Notes under the pieces: model-generated
Told to the model about the DNA's origin: nothing
Databases searched by the model: none
Seen by the model: the letters and a program-made list of their open reading frames with translations, nothing else
Assembly: GCF_047511655.1 (NCBI RefSeq)
Contig: NC_133395.1
Coordinates: 76,998,158 to 77,062,157 of the forward strand
Direction: 5' to 3'
Length of the DNA stretch: 64,000 nucleotides
Source of the DNA: Castor canadensis
Taxonomy: Eukaryota > Chordata > Mammalia > Rodentia > Castoridae
Part shown: piece after piece, positions 10,734 through 22,625 of the stretch
Numbering within the stretch: the first letter of the stretch is position 1
How the letters are laid out: every line of letters starts with the position of its first letter
Translations under genes and position numbers: made by a program

Positions 10734-12249
10734 AAGAGAATTTACATATTGTAATTTCAATCTCCATCTTTATCTGATATCTTTCAAATCTTTGAAAGCA
10801 GGTCTCATGTTTCCTAAAATATCCCCCTTTCCAAACTAAGCATCATTAGGTCTTTTGGCCATCCATTCTCAGCCCCCTTAAAATGTGGACATAGTACTGA
10901 ACTCAGAGTTATCAAGTTCTAGCAAACGCAGGGAGATCTGAGTCAGGGCCTCTACAGTTAATGCAGGCTAATGCCACATTCACTTCTTGGCATATCTCTG
11001 GTGCCACACATGGGACCTATGTTAGCTGTGGCTGGCTGCTGGGTCCTATCCTCCCCAATCAGCACAAGCAGAATCAACCTTGGGAGAAGCAAAAAGGACC
11101 CTAAATGTCCTATTATTGTTTTTGCCCAGTGCTCTAATTTGCTATGTCCTTGGATGGCCCTAATTTTATAACCAATTATGTGTACTTTCTAATCTTTGTG
11201 TTGTTCCATATTTGACAAACAAGTCTACAATGTCTTTGTTCCACCGTGAATAAGTATTCATTGAGCTAGTATGTTTCATGTTCTTGAGCAAATACAAAGA
11301 TGAATCAAACAGGGCCACTTTCCTAGCAGGGTTCATGGTCCAAAGTAGGTGAATGGGGCACTTGCCACAAATGGAGGCTTCTCATAAGTTTCTTAGTGTT
11401 GGTATCAGAACGTCGGGTCCTGTCTTCCAACCTGTCACTAACCCACTTACGTGTGCCCACACCCACCCCAAAGGTCTCTATTTTGCCCACACAGGTGGCA
11501 TGAGAAAGCAAGAACACCTACAAATCTGGATAGAATGCTGCAGAGCTGGGAGGCAGAGAGACACAAAAGAAGAGGACATCATTTTGACAAGAATTGTATT
11601 TAGTAACCATCCTCCTCCTTTTCTCACCACATCCCTCTGTCCTTAACCTCCTCTCTCTACCAAAAACCATGACATAAACTCATTCTCAGGAAGGCAAATG
11701 TGGCTGAAAAGAGACAGTGAGCTCATGGAGTGACCCGGCTCATGCAGATGCCCAGAGGAGTCTTCACAGGAAGAGAAGCCTAGAAAGGATTGTGAAGAAT
11801 TCACAGAGACCTGGGCCTGGAGTAGGGGCAGAAAGCAAAAAGGGCTGCTTTGGGATTTATGCCACCGGTAGGAAAGAGCCACTGCCACCAGACAAACCCT
11901 GTAAGCATGCACTGGCACTGACATTTCTTTGTAGCCCACAGAACATTTGTATTTCTCAGAGACACTTTTGGTTCTCCCGTTTCAATAAGTGGAGAGTTCC
12001 TTTACATTTACAGCTCAAGATGGAACTACAGATGCAAGGGTGGTTCCCATCACTGCCAGCCATGAGTCCAACGGCAAACCTTTGGGAAAAACAGTTGCAT
12101 CCTCAGAAATTGACCTTCAGCCTTCTTGTCCAGAAAATCTATTCTTTTCCCGACCTGCTCCAGGACACAAGTTTCTTACAGAGTGCGACAACTGCCCGTC
12201 GTTTCGAAAGACTCAGTTTGAATTGCAGGTTTTTTTTTTTTTTTTTGCG
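10734..12249. other. single-copy-looking left flank of the distal CpG island
   Basis: No interspersed repeat is recognised. A 230-codon + strand frame (11717-12409) crosses into the island through the T and G runs, which translate as Phe and Gly strings, so it is judged a chance frame. Confidence 0.5.
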
Positions 12250-13660
12250 GGGGGGGGGAGGGGTCCACTCCTTGGCCCGCCAAGGCTGCGTGCGTGAACT
12301 CTTTTCGGCTCTGTTGTTTACTTTCTTCTCCAGCGTTTTTGTTCAGCCCAGGGAAGCTGCGCCGCGGCTCCTCAGATGTTATTTATCTTTTCCTGCGAGG
12401 GACTTGTGACAGCCCAGGGTGTTGTGTATCCTGTGCGATTGTTTATCGCCCAGCCCATGCCCTGGCCGGAGCAGCCTCCTCGCCGGCACTTCACGTCCCG
12501 AACCCGGGGACTACGTGAGCGCGCCGAGGGCGGGGAGGTGACAGGCGCAGGGGTGAACTCGCGGCCTCGGGAGCCCGCGCGTGTCCTCAGGCCAAGGCCC
12601 TGACCTCAGTGCGCCCGGGGGGATGAACCCACCTGCGGAGTTGCCGCCAGCACCCCGATACCCCGCAGGGCACGGGTCCCGCGCAGGAGCGCTCGGTGTC
12701 CCGAGTCACCCGTGGGTCAGGCCCGCGGTGGTGGCGGTGGTGGCAGTGGTGGGGGGTCCATGTGCTCGGCTGTGCTCGGCCTGGCCACTCACGTCCCGGG
12801 CGATCGCGCCGCAACCCCGCGCGTGCCCAGCTCTCCACGCGGCTCGGCGAGGTCGGGGACTTTCCGCCCCGCGTGGGACCCCCCGGCTAGAAATGAGCCC
12901 CGTGACCTTAGGACGATTGTATTTCCTCTTTTCCTTTCCCATCCTTTGCTCTACTCTTTCCATTCCTTTTCCTTGTCTTTAGGTCTCTGTCCAGCTTTGG
13001 GACAGGCGGGGGAAGGGGCGCCGCAGTGCCTCGACCATCCTGATTGCGGGGACACACCCCCCACACCTCCACCCCCACACTCCACACGCTCCCCCAGAGA
13101 TGCTCCCACGCACGGACGCACACCCCTATGGGGAAGGATCAAACGCTCACGGCCGCCCAGGTCTGTTTTCTCAGGCGTCCTTCCCCATCACCGCATTGTT
13201 AGCGGGACAATGGGCTCCTCTGTCAGTCTTGTTGGCACCAGGCTTGTACGACGCAGGAAACAGCATTTCCTCTCGGCGCTGGAAAATTAACTTGGATCGT
13301 GCTTTTCCCTTTTTATTGAGAATCCGCACACACCCCGGGAAACCCAAGCTCCCGGAGAGGGGAAGGAGCGGCAGCAATAGACATCCCGAGGGCTCCTGCC
13401 GCGTCCCGGCCCCTTCCCGCTCAGCGCGCCGCTCGGCCTCTGCCAAAAGAGGAAGCCGAGCCTGGAACAATGAGATGGGACCGGTGTCACAGCCGTGACC
13501 CTCCCACTGGGGCCATCAGGACCGGCCATGCCAAGTCCCCCTCACCCGGGTGGCCGGAGGGGCTCCCCACCGCCCCAACACACCGCTTCTGGGTACCGGC
13601 TGTCTACTCCAAGCAGCCCAGGCTGGAGCTGTAGGGTGAGCTTCCTGGGGATCCGGTCCC
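12250..13660. promoter_or_regulatory. isolated CpG island ~33 kb upstream of FLT1
   Basis: CpG density rises just after a T17-GC-G9 homopolymer block (12230-12257) and is highest at about 12450-12900 and 13300-13560, with many GC boxes and no interspersed repeat inside. Several chance reading frames cross it, none with a family motif. An 'AG' after a 60-base pyrimidine tract ends at 12982, and a donor-like AGG|GTGAGC lies at 13635/13636, so a + strand noncoding transcript is possible. I recognise no gene. It could equally be an orphan island or an enhancer. The island call is firm; its function is unknown. Confidence 0.75.
12921..12982 (+). other. strong splice-acceptor-like pyrimidine tract and AG
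   Basis: About 60 bases are almost pure C/T, ending TTGTCTTTAG at 12982, which is close to an ideal 3' splice site. It sits inside the distal CpG island. If used, an exon would begin at 12983 and could end at the donor-like site after 13635. No transcript evidence can be drawn from sequence alone, and pyrimidine tracts also arise by chance. Confidence 0.35.
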
Positions 13661-13723
13661 TACACTTGCATTCGGGACAGTTGTTAGGCCCACAAAACTA
13701 CTTGTTAAGTTTCTCCTAGTCCA

Positions 13724-13836
13724 AGGGCTAGCAGTGTAACTCAGTGGTACAGCAGGTGCTTAGCGTGGGGCTGCTCCCCCCAACCCCTGGGGTCAGGTCC
13801 AGGTTAGTCCTGGCACCAAAAAAACAAACAAAAATC
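13724..13836 (+). mobile_element. ID-like SINE beside the distal CpG island
   Basis: The unit 'agtgtaactcagtggtacag' keeps a box A match. The box B part is disturbed by a C-rich insertion, and the end 'ctggcaccaaaaaaacaaac' is an A-rich tail. It marks the right edge of the CpG-island region. Confidence 0.7.
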
Positions 13837-14262
13837 AACCTGTTCCACCTAGGATTTCTGTTTTGATATTCATCTCATTCTGATCTGAATTATATAGTGG
13901 TCCTGATCTCTTGGAATAGTACTAGATTATAAAATCATGGAGAGGGGGTACACAGTAGGTGCTTTATCACAGTGCGTGCTAAATGCATAAACATTCTTGT
14001 TCATCATCATCTCCCCTTGTGCACATAGTAGGTTGGCAATACTAGCATCTGACTGTTGGATATGCACGGAGGATTTGTGTGTATACAGCATTCACACATG
14101 TGTGCATGCACTCCTACACACAAACCACAATGTGTGTTAGGAACTGCGATACCCAACTGTCCTGCTCTTCTGCCACAAACTCTGCAATCATTTTGTGGAA
14201 ATTCAGTTTTTGAAAAATGCTATTTCCCATCAAGTTTTAAGCTATCAATTTTATTGATTTAA

Positions 14263-14341
14263 TTTTGTGGTGGGGATGGAACCCAGGGCCTCACACAAGC
14301 TTAGGCAAGTGCTTTACCTCTGAGTCACTTTCTCAGCCCAG
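14263..14341 (-). mobile_element. ID-like SINE
   Basis: The + strand reads 'tggggatggaacccagggcc' and 'caagtgctttacctctgagt', the reverse of an ID-like unit. Confidence 0.85.
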
Positions 14342-16751
14342 CTTTGGAGGTTAGGGTTTATCATCATGCCTAACTGAGGTTAAGATCAAAATAAAGAAGG
14401 TTGACAAAAACCTCTGAGGATTTACCTATCTAAGTAGGTTATCAGCAAGTTATTGGCATTATCGATCTGTTTGTTGGCAGTGGCTTCTAACACTTCAGGT
14501 TTAAATGGTAGGTTTTTTCCCTGACCACCCACATCTCTACCCCTCTTACCTCCCCCAGCCTGGAGAGTTAATAGTCTGTAAAACAATACTTAAATATTTA
14601 AATCCTCCAGGGCAGCACTAAAAGAAACCCCCTGCGGTCCCTTTGTAATGTGAAAAAAAAAATCATCCTCTAATTGCTTTCCTACAGGTGCTGTGTCTTG
14701 TTTGCATCTCAACATTGCTGATGAGTGGAGCCAGGGTAAATGCCAGAGCTGCTCAGTGTTTCCTGAAAGAATGAATGAATGAGTGACCATTTTCATGTTA
14801 TTTATAAGCCTAGAATAAAGGCTCTAGCCCATGGTTTAGGAATAGATTGGGGAAAACTTGGTGGAGCAATTTATACCCTGAGAGGTATAACTTGTGGAAA
14901 ACCTAATTGCTCAACAAATACATAATTATGAAAAAGGTGGTCCTTCCTGTGGCTAACCAAGATGAAGTGAGACTGAGACTGTATATTGCTGAGTCAAACC
15001 TATTGTAGTAATCATTTATATTGTTATACATGTGCTCCAACTAGCTTGTGAGCCCATGAAAAAGGATCACCTATTTCACATACCTAGAAACAAGCATCTG
15101 ATGACACATGTCTGCTAAAGAGAAAGGGAGAAACGCTGGTGAAATCCAGGTGAAATTAATCCAGAGATCAAACGTTATCATCAGCAGGTATGGTGGTGCA
15201 AGCTCGTAATCCCAGCATTCCTAGCATTCAAACGGTTGAGGCAGGAGAATCTCACATTCAAAGGCAGCCAGTGCTATTAGGGAGACACTACCTCGGATGC
15301 AGGAGTCAGCATGATAAAACAAACTCAATGATGTCAGGTGCCCTCCAGTGGCAGTTTTCCAATGGCATTCCATGGGTGTGTTCAAGGGACCAGTGAAGAA
15401 GAGCCTTCTGCTAGAGTGGTTTTGTATTTGGGGGTCCTGCTACTCAGGACAGTTTTGCAAACAGCTGTTCCAAAAGAATAACAATGGGCAAGTCAGGTTG
15501 TTATCCCAAACCTATTGATAATGTCATGGGAATATTCAGGATTGATTCTTCCCATCTTAACCCTTTCTTTTTCTTATACTCCATGAAGGAAAAGACAACT
15601 TCTCAGAAAAGTGCTGATCAGAACTGGGGGAAACAAAGGGAGGCTAGGGTCCTTTGTTCTTTTCAAGAGAAACAGCTTCTGTACCCAGCAGCTTGATTTC
15701 TCATCTGTCGCACACCCTGTTGACACTCTGTTGCTGTCAGCAGGTTGTTCCCCACAGTCTTCTCAGGAAAGAGTTAGCCAGAACAAGTCAGGGGCTTATT
15801 GAGCAAGGAGGTGACTTTGATAACGTTGAGTTAGGAGGGGTTTCAGGCTTTCCTACAGCTGGCAGGTGCAGGATGGTTGCCTGTCAGCTTGCCTCACAGT
15901 GCTGGCTTAATTCATGATGGATCTTTTATTTCTTTCTTGCACTGCTGTAACTATCAATAAAGTTGTTCCTTGTCTCCAATCCCTGGAAGCCTATGTGAAA
16001 GAAATCTATCCCAGGAGTTAACAATCCTTGATACTTAAGGTTTTGACTCCCTACCCATTGCCCCCTTCTATTCCTGGGCCACAGATCTGGTCCTGGGTTT
16101 CTGCCTAATAATTGTCTCCTAGGACTGTTGCCAGGTCCCTTTTTTAAGAACTCTGGTCCTGAGACCGGAGTCTGGTTGCAGCTCTACCAGACACCTCTTG
16201 CCTAATACCTTCTTGTGAAATGTATCCACCCTGATTCTCACCGAGCTCTTCTGCCCACATCAGGCATCATTTTGCCTCATTTCAGGTTCTGTTTCCCATT
16301 GCAGATGAGTTTCCTGGACTTGTAGTAAAGATTTCCATAACCTGTGGACCCCCTGCAGCCCAAGCATCCTCAGTAGGGTCCTCTCGAAGCCTGGGTTCTG
16401 CTTCTTTGCTAGGGTTGCCTTTTCCTTCATTTGCAGTTTATTGCAAGACTCTCTGACCACTTCCACACCTGATCCAGTGACGAGTTCAAACCTTTCTGAA
16501 AGGAGTCAGGAATGAATTTTTTTCTTTTTTCTCTCTTTTCTAGGACCGTTTTTTTTTTTTTTAATTAAAGGATCATACTTATGGCACCCTAAAAAAATAT
16601 CAACATATGGGTCCCAACAAGACCTCAAATACTCCGTGATGTTTGCAATGACCTTGAAGGTTTGGGTCTGTTCATTTCTTTCTGCATATTCTGCCTATTT
16701 TAAGTGGGTGAGCAGTAGAACCTTAGATTTTTATAGTTTATTCATCTGTCT
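14342..16751. other. intergenic; only a B1-like SINE recognised
   Basis: Short frames without domains. AATAAA occurs near 15955 without a convincing gene upstream. Confidence 0.5.
15183..15322 (+). mobile_element. B1-like SINE head
   Basis: 'gtatggtggtgcaagctcgt' then 'aatcccagcattcc' and 'gttgaggcaggagaatctca' define a B1-like monomer. There is an 8-10 base internal duplication around 'agcattcctagcattc'. No ID-like tail follows. Confidence 0.8.
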
Positions 16752-16842
16752 TTATTTATTTTTGCAGTACTGGGGATCAGGTCCAGGGTATTGCATCTGT
16801 TTAGTAAACCCTCTACCACTGAGCTACACAGCACTACACCAT
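16752..16842 (-). mobile_element. ID-like SINE
   Basis: The + strand reads 'gcagtactggggatcaggtc' and 'aaccctctaccactgagcta', the reverse of an ID-like unit. Confidence 0.8.
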
Positions 16843-17158
16843 AGGGTTTTACATGGCTAAATTCTCCCATGGGTCTCAGTAAGTCCAAGAGTACAGTATA
16901 AGTGAATAAGTTGTGAATATAATAGATGAGGCTCTTAATATAGAGACTCTTGGTGCAGTACATAGTCTTTTAAAATCTTAAACCTAAATATTAAAAAAAA
17001 AGCAGTAGTTGACTTCCAAGTGGAGACAATGACTTAAGATATTTTAAGTTTTAAATTGTAATTGGTTCTACCCTGTCCTGGGTAGTTTAAGATCTATAAA
17101 TTAAACTTATTACTTAAAGTATGATTGAATTAAATAAGACATCCAGATAAAATGTAGT

Positions 17159-17247
17159 GGGCCGGGATGGAGCTCAGTGGTCCAGTGCCTGCCTAGGATG
17201 CGTGAGGCCCTGAATTTAATCCCCAGCACTGCAAAAAACAAACAAGC
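17159..17247 (+). mobile_element. ID-like SINE
   Basis: 'gatggagctcagtggtccag' and 'tgaatttaatccccagcact' with an A-rich end form a short, nearly complete ID-like unit. Confidence 0.85.
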
Positions 17248-17304
17248 ATAAAACCAACTACCTCCCCTACCTCTAGTTCTTCCTCCTTTGTTTCCCTCTT
17301 ATCT

Positions 17305-17603
17305 TATTCACCACTGCCTGGGTGGCTTAAACAACAAAACTGTATTTCTCACAGTTCATGCTACAGTGCCAGCACAGTTGGGTTTGGGTGAGGGCTCTTT
17401 TCCTGGCTTGCAGACAGCTGCCTTCTCATATGACAGAGTGAGTTCACTTTCTGGCCCCCTATTCTGAGGGCACTTAATTGGGGAAGACTCCACCCTTATG
17501 ACCAAACTACCTCTTAAATGTTTCACCTCCAAAAACCACCACAGCTGGATTAAGGTTTCAACATACAGATTTTGGGACCACACAAACACTTAGTCCTTTG
17601 TAT
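17305..17603 (+). mobile_element. MaLR-like LTR (MLT1 type)
   Basis: It carries 'gggtggcttaaacaacaaaa', 'tctcacagttcatgctac', and 'aaggtttcaacatacagatt', the spaced landmarks of MLT1 LTRs. Both ends are blurred. Confidence 0.65.
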
Positions 17604-19624
17604 CTCCTAAGGGCCCTGAAAAGTGAAATACCAGGCCCCAACATGGTACACTGTTGCCTTCTGGCAACTCAGAAGAAGATTCTACATTTTGACCACCTTT
17701 TTTTTTTTTTTAAACTAGGCTCTTTGCTTTTTGAAGCTAGAGTTCATGTTTGGACATCAGATATGCTGATGAGAGTACATAAACACACACAGACACACTC
17801 ACATGTACACACGTACCCAGCCCTGTCACTGCCCAGGGCAAACCAATCCATAAACTTGACTGAGTCAGCAAGATTCAGTCTCTTGAAAACTTAAGCCACG
17901 AGGAGATTAAAGGCAGAGTTGACTGTCGACTGTGGCATTTTACTGAGGAAGTTCTGGTGAGTATGAACTCTGAGCATTGACAATTTGCTGTCATATCAAG
18001 CACCCCTGTTCTCCTTACCATAGCCCTAGGACGGATGCACTCCCCTCTTGGCTGTTTTACAAATGAGGACGGTGTGTCCCTTTCCTGGATCACCTCACTG
18101 AGACAGGAGATTTGGGTAGCCACTCAACCTCGCTGGTTTAGGATTTTAGCCAGAGGGAGGATTGGAGTTCCGGGTTCTTATCTCACAAAGCCAAAGAATG
18201 ATCTTCAAGGGAAAGAGTGAGTAAAGCAGAAGAGTTCATTGAGATAGAAAAGAGTAAGTGGGAGAGTAGAGCTCCCAGAGTTGGAGGGAGGTGCCTGAGA
18301 GAAGTGATGTGGTATGAAGTTTTTATCCATTTTCTCCAGGGCGTTGCTGAATCTCTATGCTAATTAGGTGTGCAGAAAGCAGCATTTTGCTTTGCTGTGC
18401 CTGCAATGTTCTGATTGGTCAGTCTTGATCCTCACACAGGCTTATTCTGGTCCATCCTGCCTTTCCTTCTTTCTGCCCTTAAAGGTCACAGGAAGGTCAT
18501 ATTGGAGGTTTCCAGGGGCCCTTCTGTCTCCTCACTGTCAGTGACAGAAGCAGAGTACAAAACATCCTCATTTCCTGATAACAAGAGAGGAAAGATCCTG
18601 GATCCAGTTGCTACCTCTCTCTTGTCCCCTGTCTAAGGTTGGGTGTACTGGTCTCCTGGGATCCCACAAGATCTAAATCCAACAACCCCCATTTCCTCTG
18701 CCACCTTTTTTTGTATCTCACCTAGTTGTCCTGGTTTCCAGTTGGCATCTAAGAACTCTTTGGAGCTGTTGTGGAGAATCTGAGGCCTACCTGTCTGCGA
18801 ATTGAAAACTTTTACATTCTTTTAACTTTATAGATGAAAACATGAAAGCACTTGAAGGGAAGGAGTACATGAAATGAAGGAGGTCTGGTACAGAAAATTC
18901 CTAAGAAGTTAGACAGAGAGATAAATTTAAGAGACAGTCAGTTAATAACAATGCATTGTATTCCTGGAAACTGTGAACAGAGGAGACATCAAAGCTTCAC
19001 ACCACAGAAGATGATAAGTATGTGAGGAAATATGTATGTTAGTACAATCTAGCTATTTCACAAGGTATATGTGTTTCAAAATAGCATGTTGATTACCATA
19101 CATATATGCAATTTTTATTTATCAATTAAAAAAAGGAAGGAAGAAGCTGAGAGAGAGAGAGAGAGAGAGAGAGGAAATCCTCAAGAAGGTAACGGTCACT
19201 AATGTAATGGAATTGAGCATAGCTGGTTTGAAAAAGATTGTGAATCAGGATTGCCTGAGGGGTTGAATAACATGCCGTCTACAAATATGGAAACTGTATC
19301 TATGGTGTGGTTCTCCTTAACTTGCTAGATTACTCACCACTTTGAGGTTAATGTCTTCCTCTTTTCAATTGTCTGACTTCCCACACATGTCCTCTAATTT
19401 TTTTTAAACACATGACCACATTTTTGTAACTTTTATTTTGTGGCAGGAATATCTAGTTACACCGCTTGCACACATTGGGAAATACTGAACAAAATTAGGC
19501 TTAGATTGCTGTGAATCCTAAAAAATAGTAGAGAGTCAAGTTTGTAAGACACTCAAAATTGTTTCTTAATAGAATTAAGAAATTGAAGGTCAATTTTTAA
19601 AATAGTTAACTTTTAAATATTTTA
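17604..19624. other. intergenic; nothing recognised beyond a GA tract
   Basis: The stretch at about 18240-18650 has LTR-like features ('ttctgattggtcagtc') but no clear ends, so it was not called. Confidence 0.45.
19149..19174. repeat. (GA)n microsatellite
   Basis: About 13 perfect GA units after an A-rich stretch; no SINE tail is visible next to it. Confidence 0.95.
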
Positions 19625-19860
19625 CTAGACTTTCTTTTTTAGAGCCCTTTTAGGTTTGCAGCAAAATTGAAAAGGAAGTACAGAGAGTTCCCATATCCCT
19701 CTTTCCCAAATTACACACAAGCCCTCCTCCCCATCAATGTCCAACCCCAGAATGGAATCCTCGTCATAGTGAATAGAGCCTCATGGACCCATCATCAACC
19801 AAGGCCATAGCGGGCTTAGGGTTCCCTCTTGGTGTTGTATGGTATAGATGCTCTGAGAAG
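19625..19860 (-). mobile_element. old L1 3' UTR fragment
   Basis: The + strand text 'ttttaggtttgcagcaaaat', 'tacagagagttcccatat' and 'agggttccctcttggtgttg' is the reverse complement of the well-known L1ME-type 3' UTR. It abuts and probably truncates the MBD3L-like pseudogene. Confidence 0.75.
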
Positions 19861-19862
19861 TT

Positions 19863-20340
19863 ACCTGCTGGCTGGACAAAGATGATGAAAGAGAACTCCT
19901 GGGATCACTTCTGTCCAATATGGAGACTGGCCAGGGGGAAGTTCCAGGGAAGTGTGCAGGGCCACACACCAGCATGGCCCAGGGATTCACCCTCCATCCC
20001 CAGTGCAATTATTTTTGCAAAATCCAATGGATTTAAAAGTTCTCCTTCAGTTCAGTTCCACCTGAAGGCCTGTGGTCTGAATGAACAGAGCTGCTGAGGC
20101 TTCTCCAATGTCTCCTCCCATTGACTGCACTTGACCTTGTTGCCAGAGTAGGAAGGTGTCCTCATCACCGAGATCTTGAAGGTGCAGCTGGTCATTTTCA
20201 TAGGGAGTACAGAACCTGCACTACCTCTCTGCTTTACCTTGGTGACATGGACACTTTTCTTCCTCTGTAAAGTCTGGGGTGTCATACTTCTTTTGAAAAG
20301 TTGGCTTGGGAAAAGTTTCATAGGCCCCCTATGGTCATAG
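19863..20340 (-). pseudogene. MBD3-like (MBD3L family) pseudogene
   Basis: Read on the - strand, the translation contains MTSCTFK, PSYSGNKVKC and then LEKPQQLCSFR. These line up with the conserved core of MBD3L1/MBD3L2, which I recall as 'LPMRLTSCIFRRPVTRI...' and 'LEKPQQLC'. Further on, EGELLNPLDFAKII and MEGESLGHAG continue the same alignment. The frame is kept, but stop codons interrupt it at 20052-20054 and 19905-19907. MBD3L proteins resemble the C-terminal part of MBD3 without its methyl-CpG-binding domain, and mouse and human copies are expressed mostly in germ cells or early embryos. No start, promoter or poly(A) tail is clear. The 3' part is cut by an old L1 3' end at about 19625-19860. 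Family assignment is good; the closest member (MBD3L2-like) is less sure. Confidence 0.78.
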
Positions 20341-20633
20341 AATTTGTCCTGCTGTCTCCACTCCTGAGATGAGGACAGGCTGAAGCTTGATGGAAAATGC
20401 TAAGGTTGATTTTTCTTTTTTTAAACCAGCAAAGGACTCTGTATAAAGCTCCTGAGTCTGTCTTCTGATAGTGTTCTCCTGCTCTCTGATGGCTCCCCCC
20501 GGCCCTGCACCCAGGGCGTCCCAGGATGTGACTGTGACCTCAAACACACCGATATGGAGCAGCTGTCTATCAATAATAATACAAAGTACAATGGGAATTT
20601 CACAATCAAAACACATTCCTGCCTTCATTTATT

Positions 20634-21145
20634 GTCTTAGCCCAGTCGGGCTGCTATGACAAAAACACCGTAAACTGCTAAGCGCTGTGGCTCACGCCTG
20701 TAAATCCTAGCTACTCAGGAGACCAAGATCAGGAGGATTGCAGTTGGAAGCCAGCCCTGGGGAAACAGTTCGCAAGACCCTATCTCAAAAAAACCCAACA
20801 CAAAACAGGACTGGTGGAGTCACTCAATTGGTAGAGTATCTGCTTAGCAAGCGTGAGAGGTCCTGAGTTCAAAGCTCAGTACCGCGAAAAAAACCCAAAA
20901 AGGCAGTTTATAAACACTAGAAATACATTTCTCACAGTTCAGGAGACAGTTCCAAGATGAAAGTCTGGAGCTCTGTTGTCTGGTGCTGTTTCCTGACTCA
21001 TAGATGGTACCTTCTTGCTGTATCCTCACGTAGTGGAAGGGGTGAGCAGCGCTCTGTGTCTGTGCAGGACACTGATCCCATTCACAAGTGCTCCATCCAC
21101 CTGACCTAATGACTACAAAGGCCCCACCTTCAAACCCCATTAACC
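20634..21145 (+). mobile_element. MaLR-like LTR split by a composite SINE
   Basis: The left piece 'gggctgctatgacaaaaaca' stops at about 20679. The right piece resumes at about 20902 with 'gcagtttataaacactag' and 'tctcacagttcaggagac'. Joining them restores the usual MLT1 order, so the SINE at 20680-20900 inserted later. The 3' part ends near 'accccattaacctc'. Confidence 0.65.
20680..20900 (+). mobile_element. composite SINE, full length, inside an LTR
   Basis: The head 'gtggctcacgcctgtaaatc', the middle 'gttcgcaagaccctatctca' and the tail 'gagttcaaagctcagtaccg' are all present. It splits the MaLR-like LTR at 20634-21145. Confidence 0.9.
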
Positions 21146-22625
21146 TCGCTGAACTGCTGTATAGGAAAGTAGAAAGCAGCTATCAAAGTTATGAGAAACG
21201 TTGGATATAATTTTTTAAATAGAGAAAAGTTTCCATTAAGTTAGTATTTTTTGCAAATTTCTACTGAGAACTTTGGTTCAATTCCTGGATACCAGAGTTT
21301 CATAGAAATATAGTTTATAAACTTTTAATCTTAACTATCTAAGGGACATGATCTTCCACTTGGTTTTTAAAGATCTTGGAGAACAAATGACTCATATTGC
21401 AACTTGTTGAATGAATAATTGCCTAATCAGGAAATCATTTTTGCATGCTAACTTAATGCCACATTAACTTCTTGATAGCGTGATTTCCCAAGATGTTACT
21501 GTTTATAACGAATGAAAATAAAAATGCCACATTGTGTCTGACCCACAATCTGAGCAGTACTAAGTCTGATGAATGTTGGGGGGGCCGAGGGCTGGTTTGG
21601 GAAGTTCATGCCAGTGTTTCCTTTCCAAAGTTGACTTCAGGAGATGAGCACTGTGCCCAGGCTGTGAGCCCCACTGCAGAGCAGCCAAGGACAAAGAACT
21701 TGGGCTCGAGATCCTGCTCTGCCTCTTACTGGTGTGTGATATTGTACAAATCACTTCACTTCTCTCAGACTTCATTTTCTTCATCTGCTAACTTATGCCT
21801 TTAGAGTGCAAGGCTTTGCATCCAAGACACCAGTGGCTGTTCTTGTTATCCTTAACATCTTTTGATATCAGAATACTTTGAAAATATGCCTATACAAGCT
21901 TTTAGAGCAGGGCTCTGAGTCTCTTCTTACTGCAGAGCATTGATGTCTTGTGTGACAGATGGAACTATATTTCTATGAAATTTGGTCCTTTGTTTCATTT
22001 CTCAGCATTGAGGGCCAGACTTGGAAAGGTTTGGGTTGTGAGAACATACATTGCTGTTTCAGGAATGACTGGTGCCCTTCTCCCCTAATCACGTGGTCTA
22101 CTTTAGGACTTCTATTCTCTTTTAAGGTGATGCTTCCTAGTTTTTGCAGCTTGATTTGTGATTAGAATGTTAAGAATGGGAATTGAGTTGATCTATACTC
22201 TGAGAGAAATAAATAGTCTTCCAGGCTCTATCTTGCCAGACTGATCTTGGTCATAAAATTTTCACCTTCAAGTTTCATGGTGGAGATGTGATGGGAAAAA
22301 TGTCTGGATTTGTGTAGAGCTGCCACCATCTTCCTTCCAGCCTGAGGAATCCCCATTATCTAGCACAGCCTCATGGGCCCACAGAGCTTCTTGATTGACT
22401 AGTTCATTTATCCTTCTGCAGGACTGGCTACGTGATTACAGTGTCAATGCAAAATGACAGTGTAGAGCCCCATTTTAAAAGGATGAAGCATTTCAAGATG
22501 ACAACTACAGAGCCTTAGCCCAATTATGGGCCCTCCTGAGCCTGGGGCCCTACATGATCAAATGATGGCCCCAGCAGCTGACACTGCTCCTGTATCTTTG
22601 TGCCCATGCCTTTCTTGAAGACTGT
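21146..22625. other. intergenic; only a MIR fragment recognised
   Basis: Single-copy-looking DNA without long frames. Confidence 0.5.
21695..21792 (-). repeat. MIR fragment (orientation tentative)
   Basis: 'ctctgcctcttactggtgtg' and 'cttctctcagacttcatttt' are the reverse complement of the MIR 5' half. Confidence 0.6.

Noticed and set aside
11717..12409. 230-codon frame on the + strand
   Set aside because: It translates the T-run and G-run as Phe and Gly strings and has no family motif or conserved composition.
12581..13498. overlapping frames on both strands in the distal CpG island
   Set aside because: None is favoured by composition, start context or domain content, and GC-rich DNA produces these by chance.
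18100..18650. possible second solo LTR
   Set aside because: A CCAAT-like 'gattggtcag' and C/T-rich text are suggestive, but no terminal inverted ends, TATA box or AATAAA lie in the right order.
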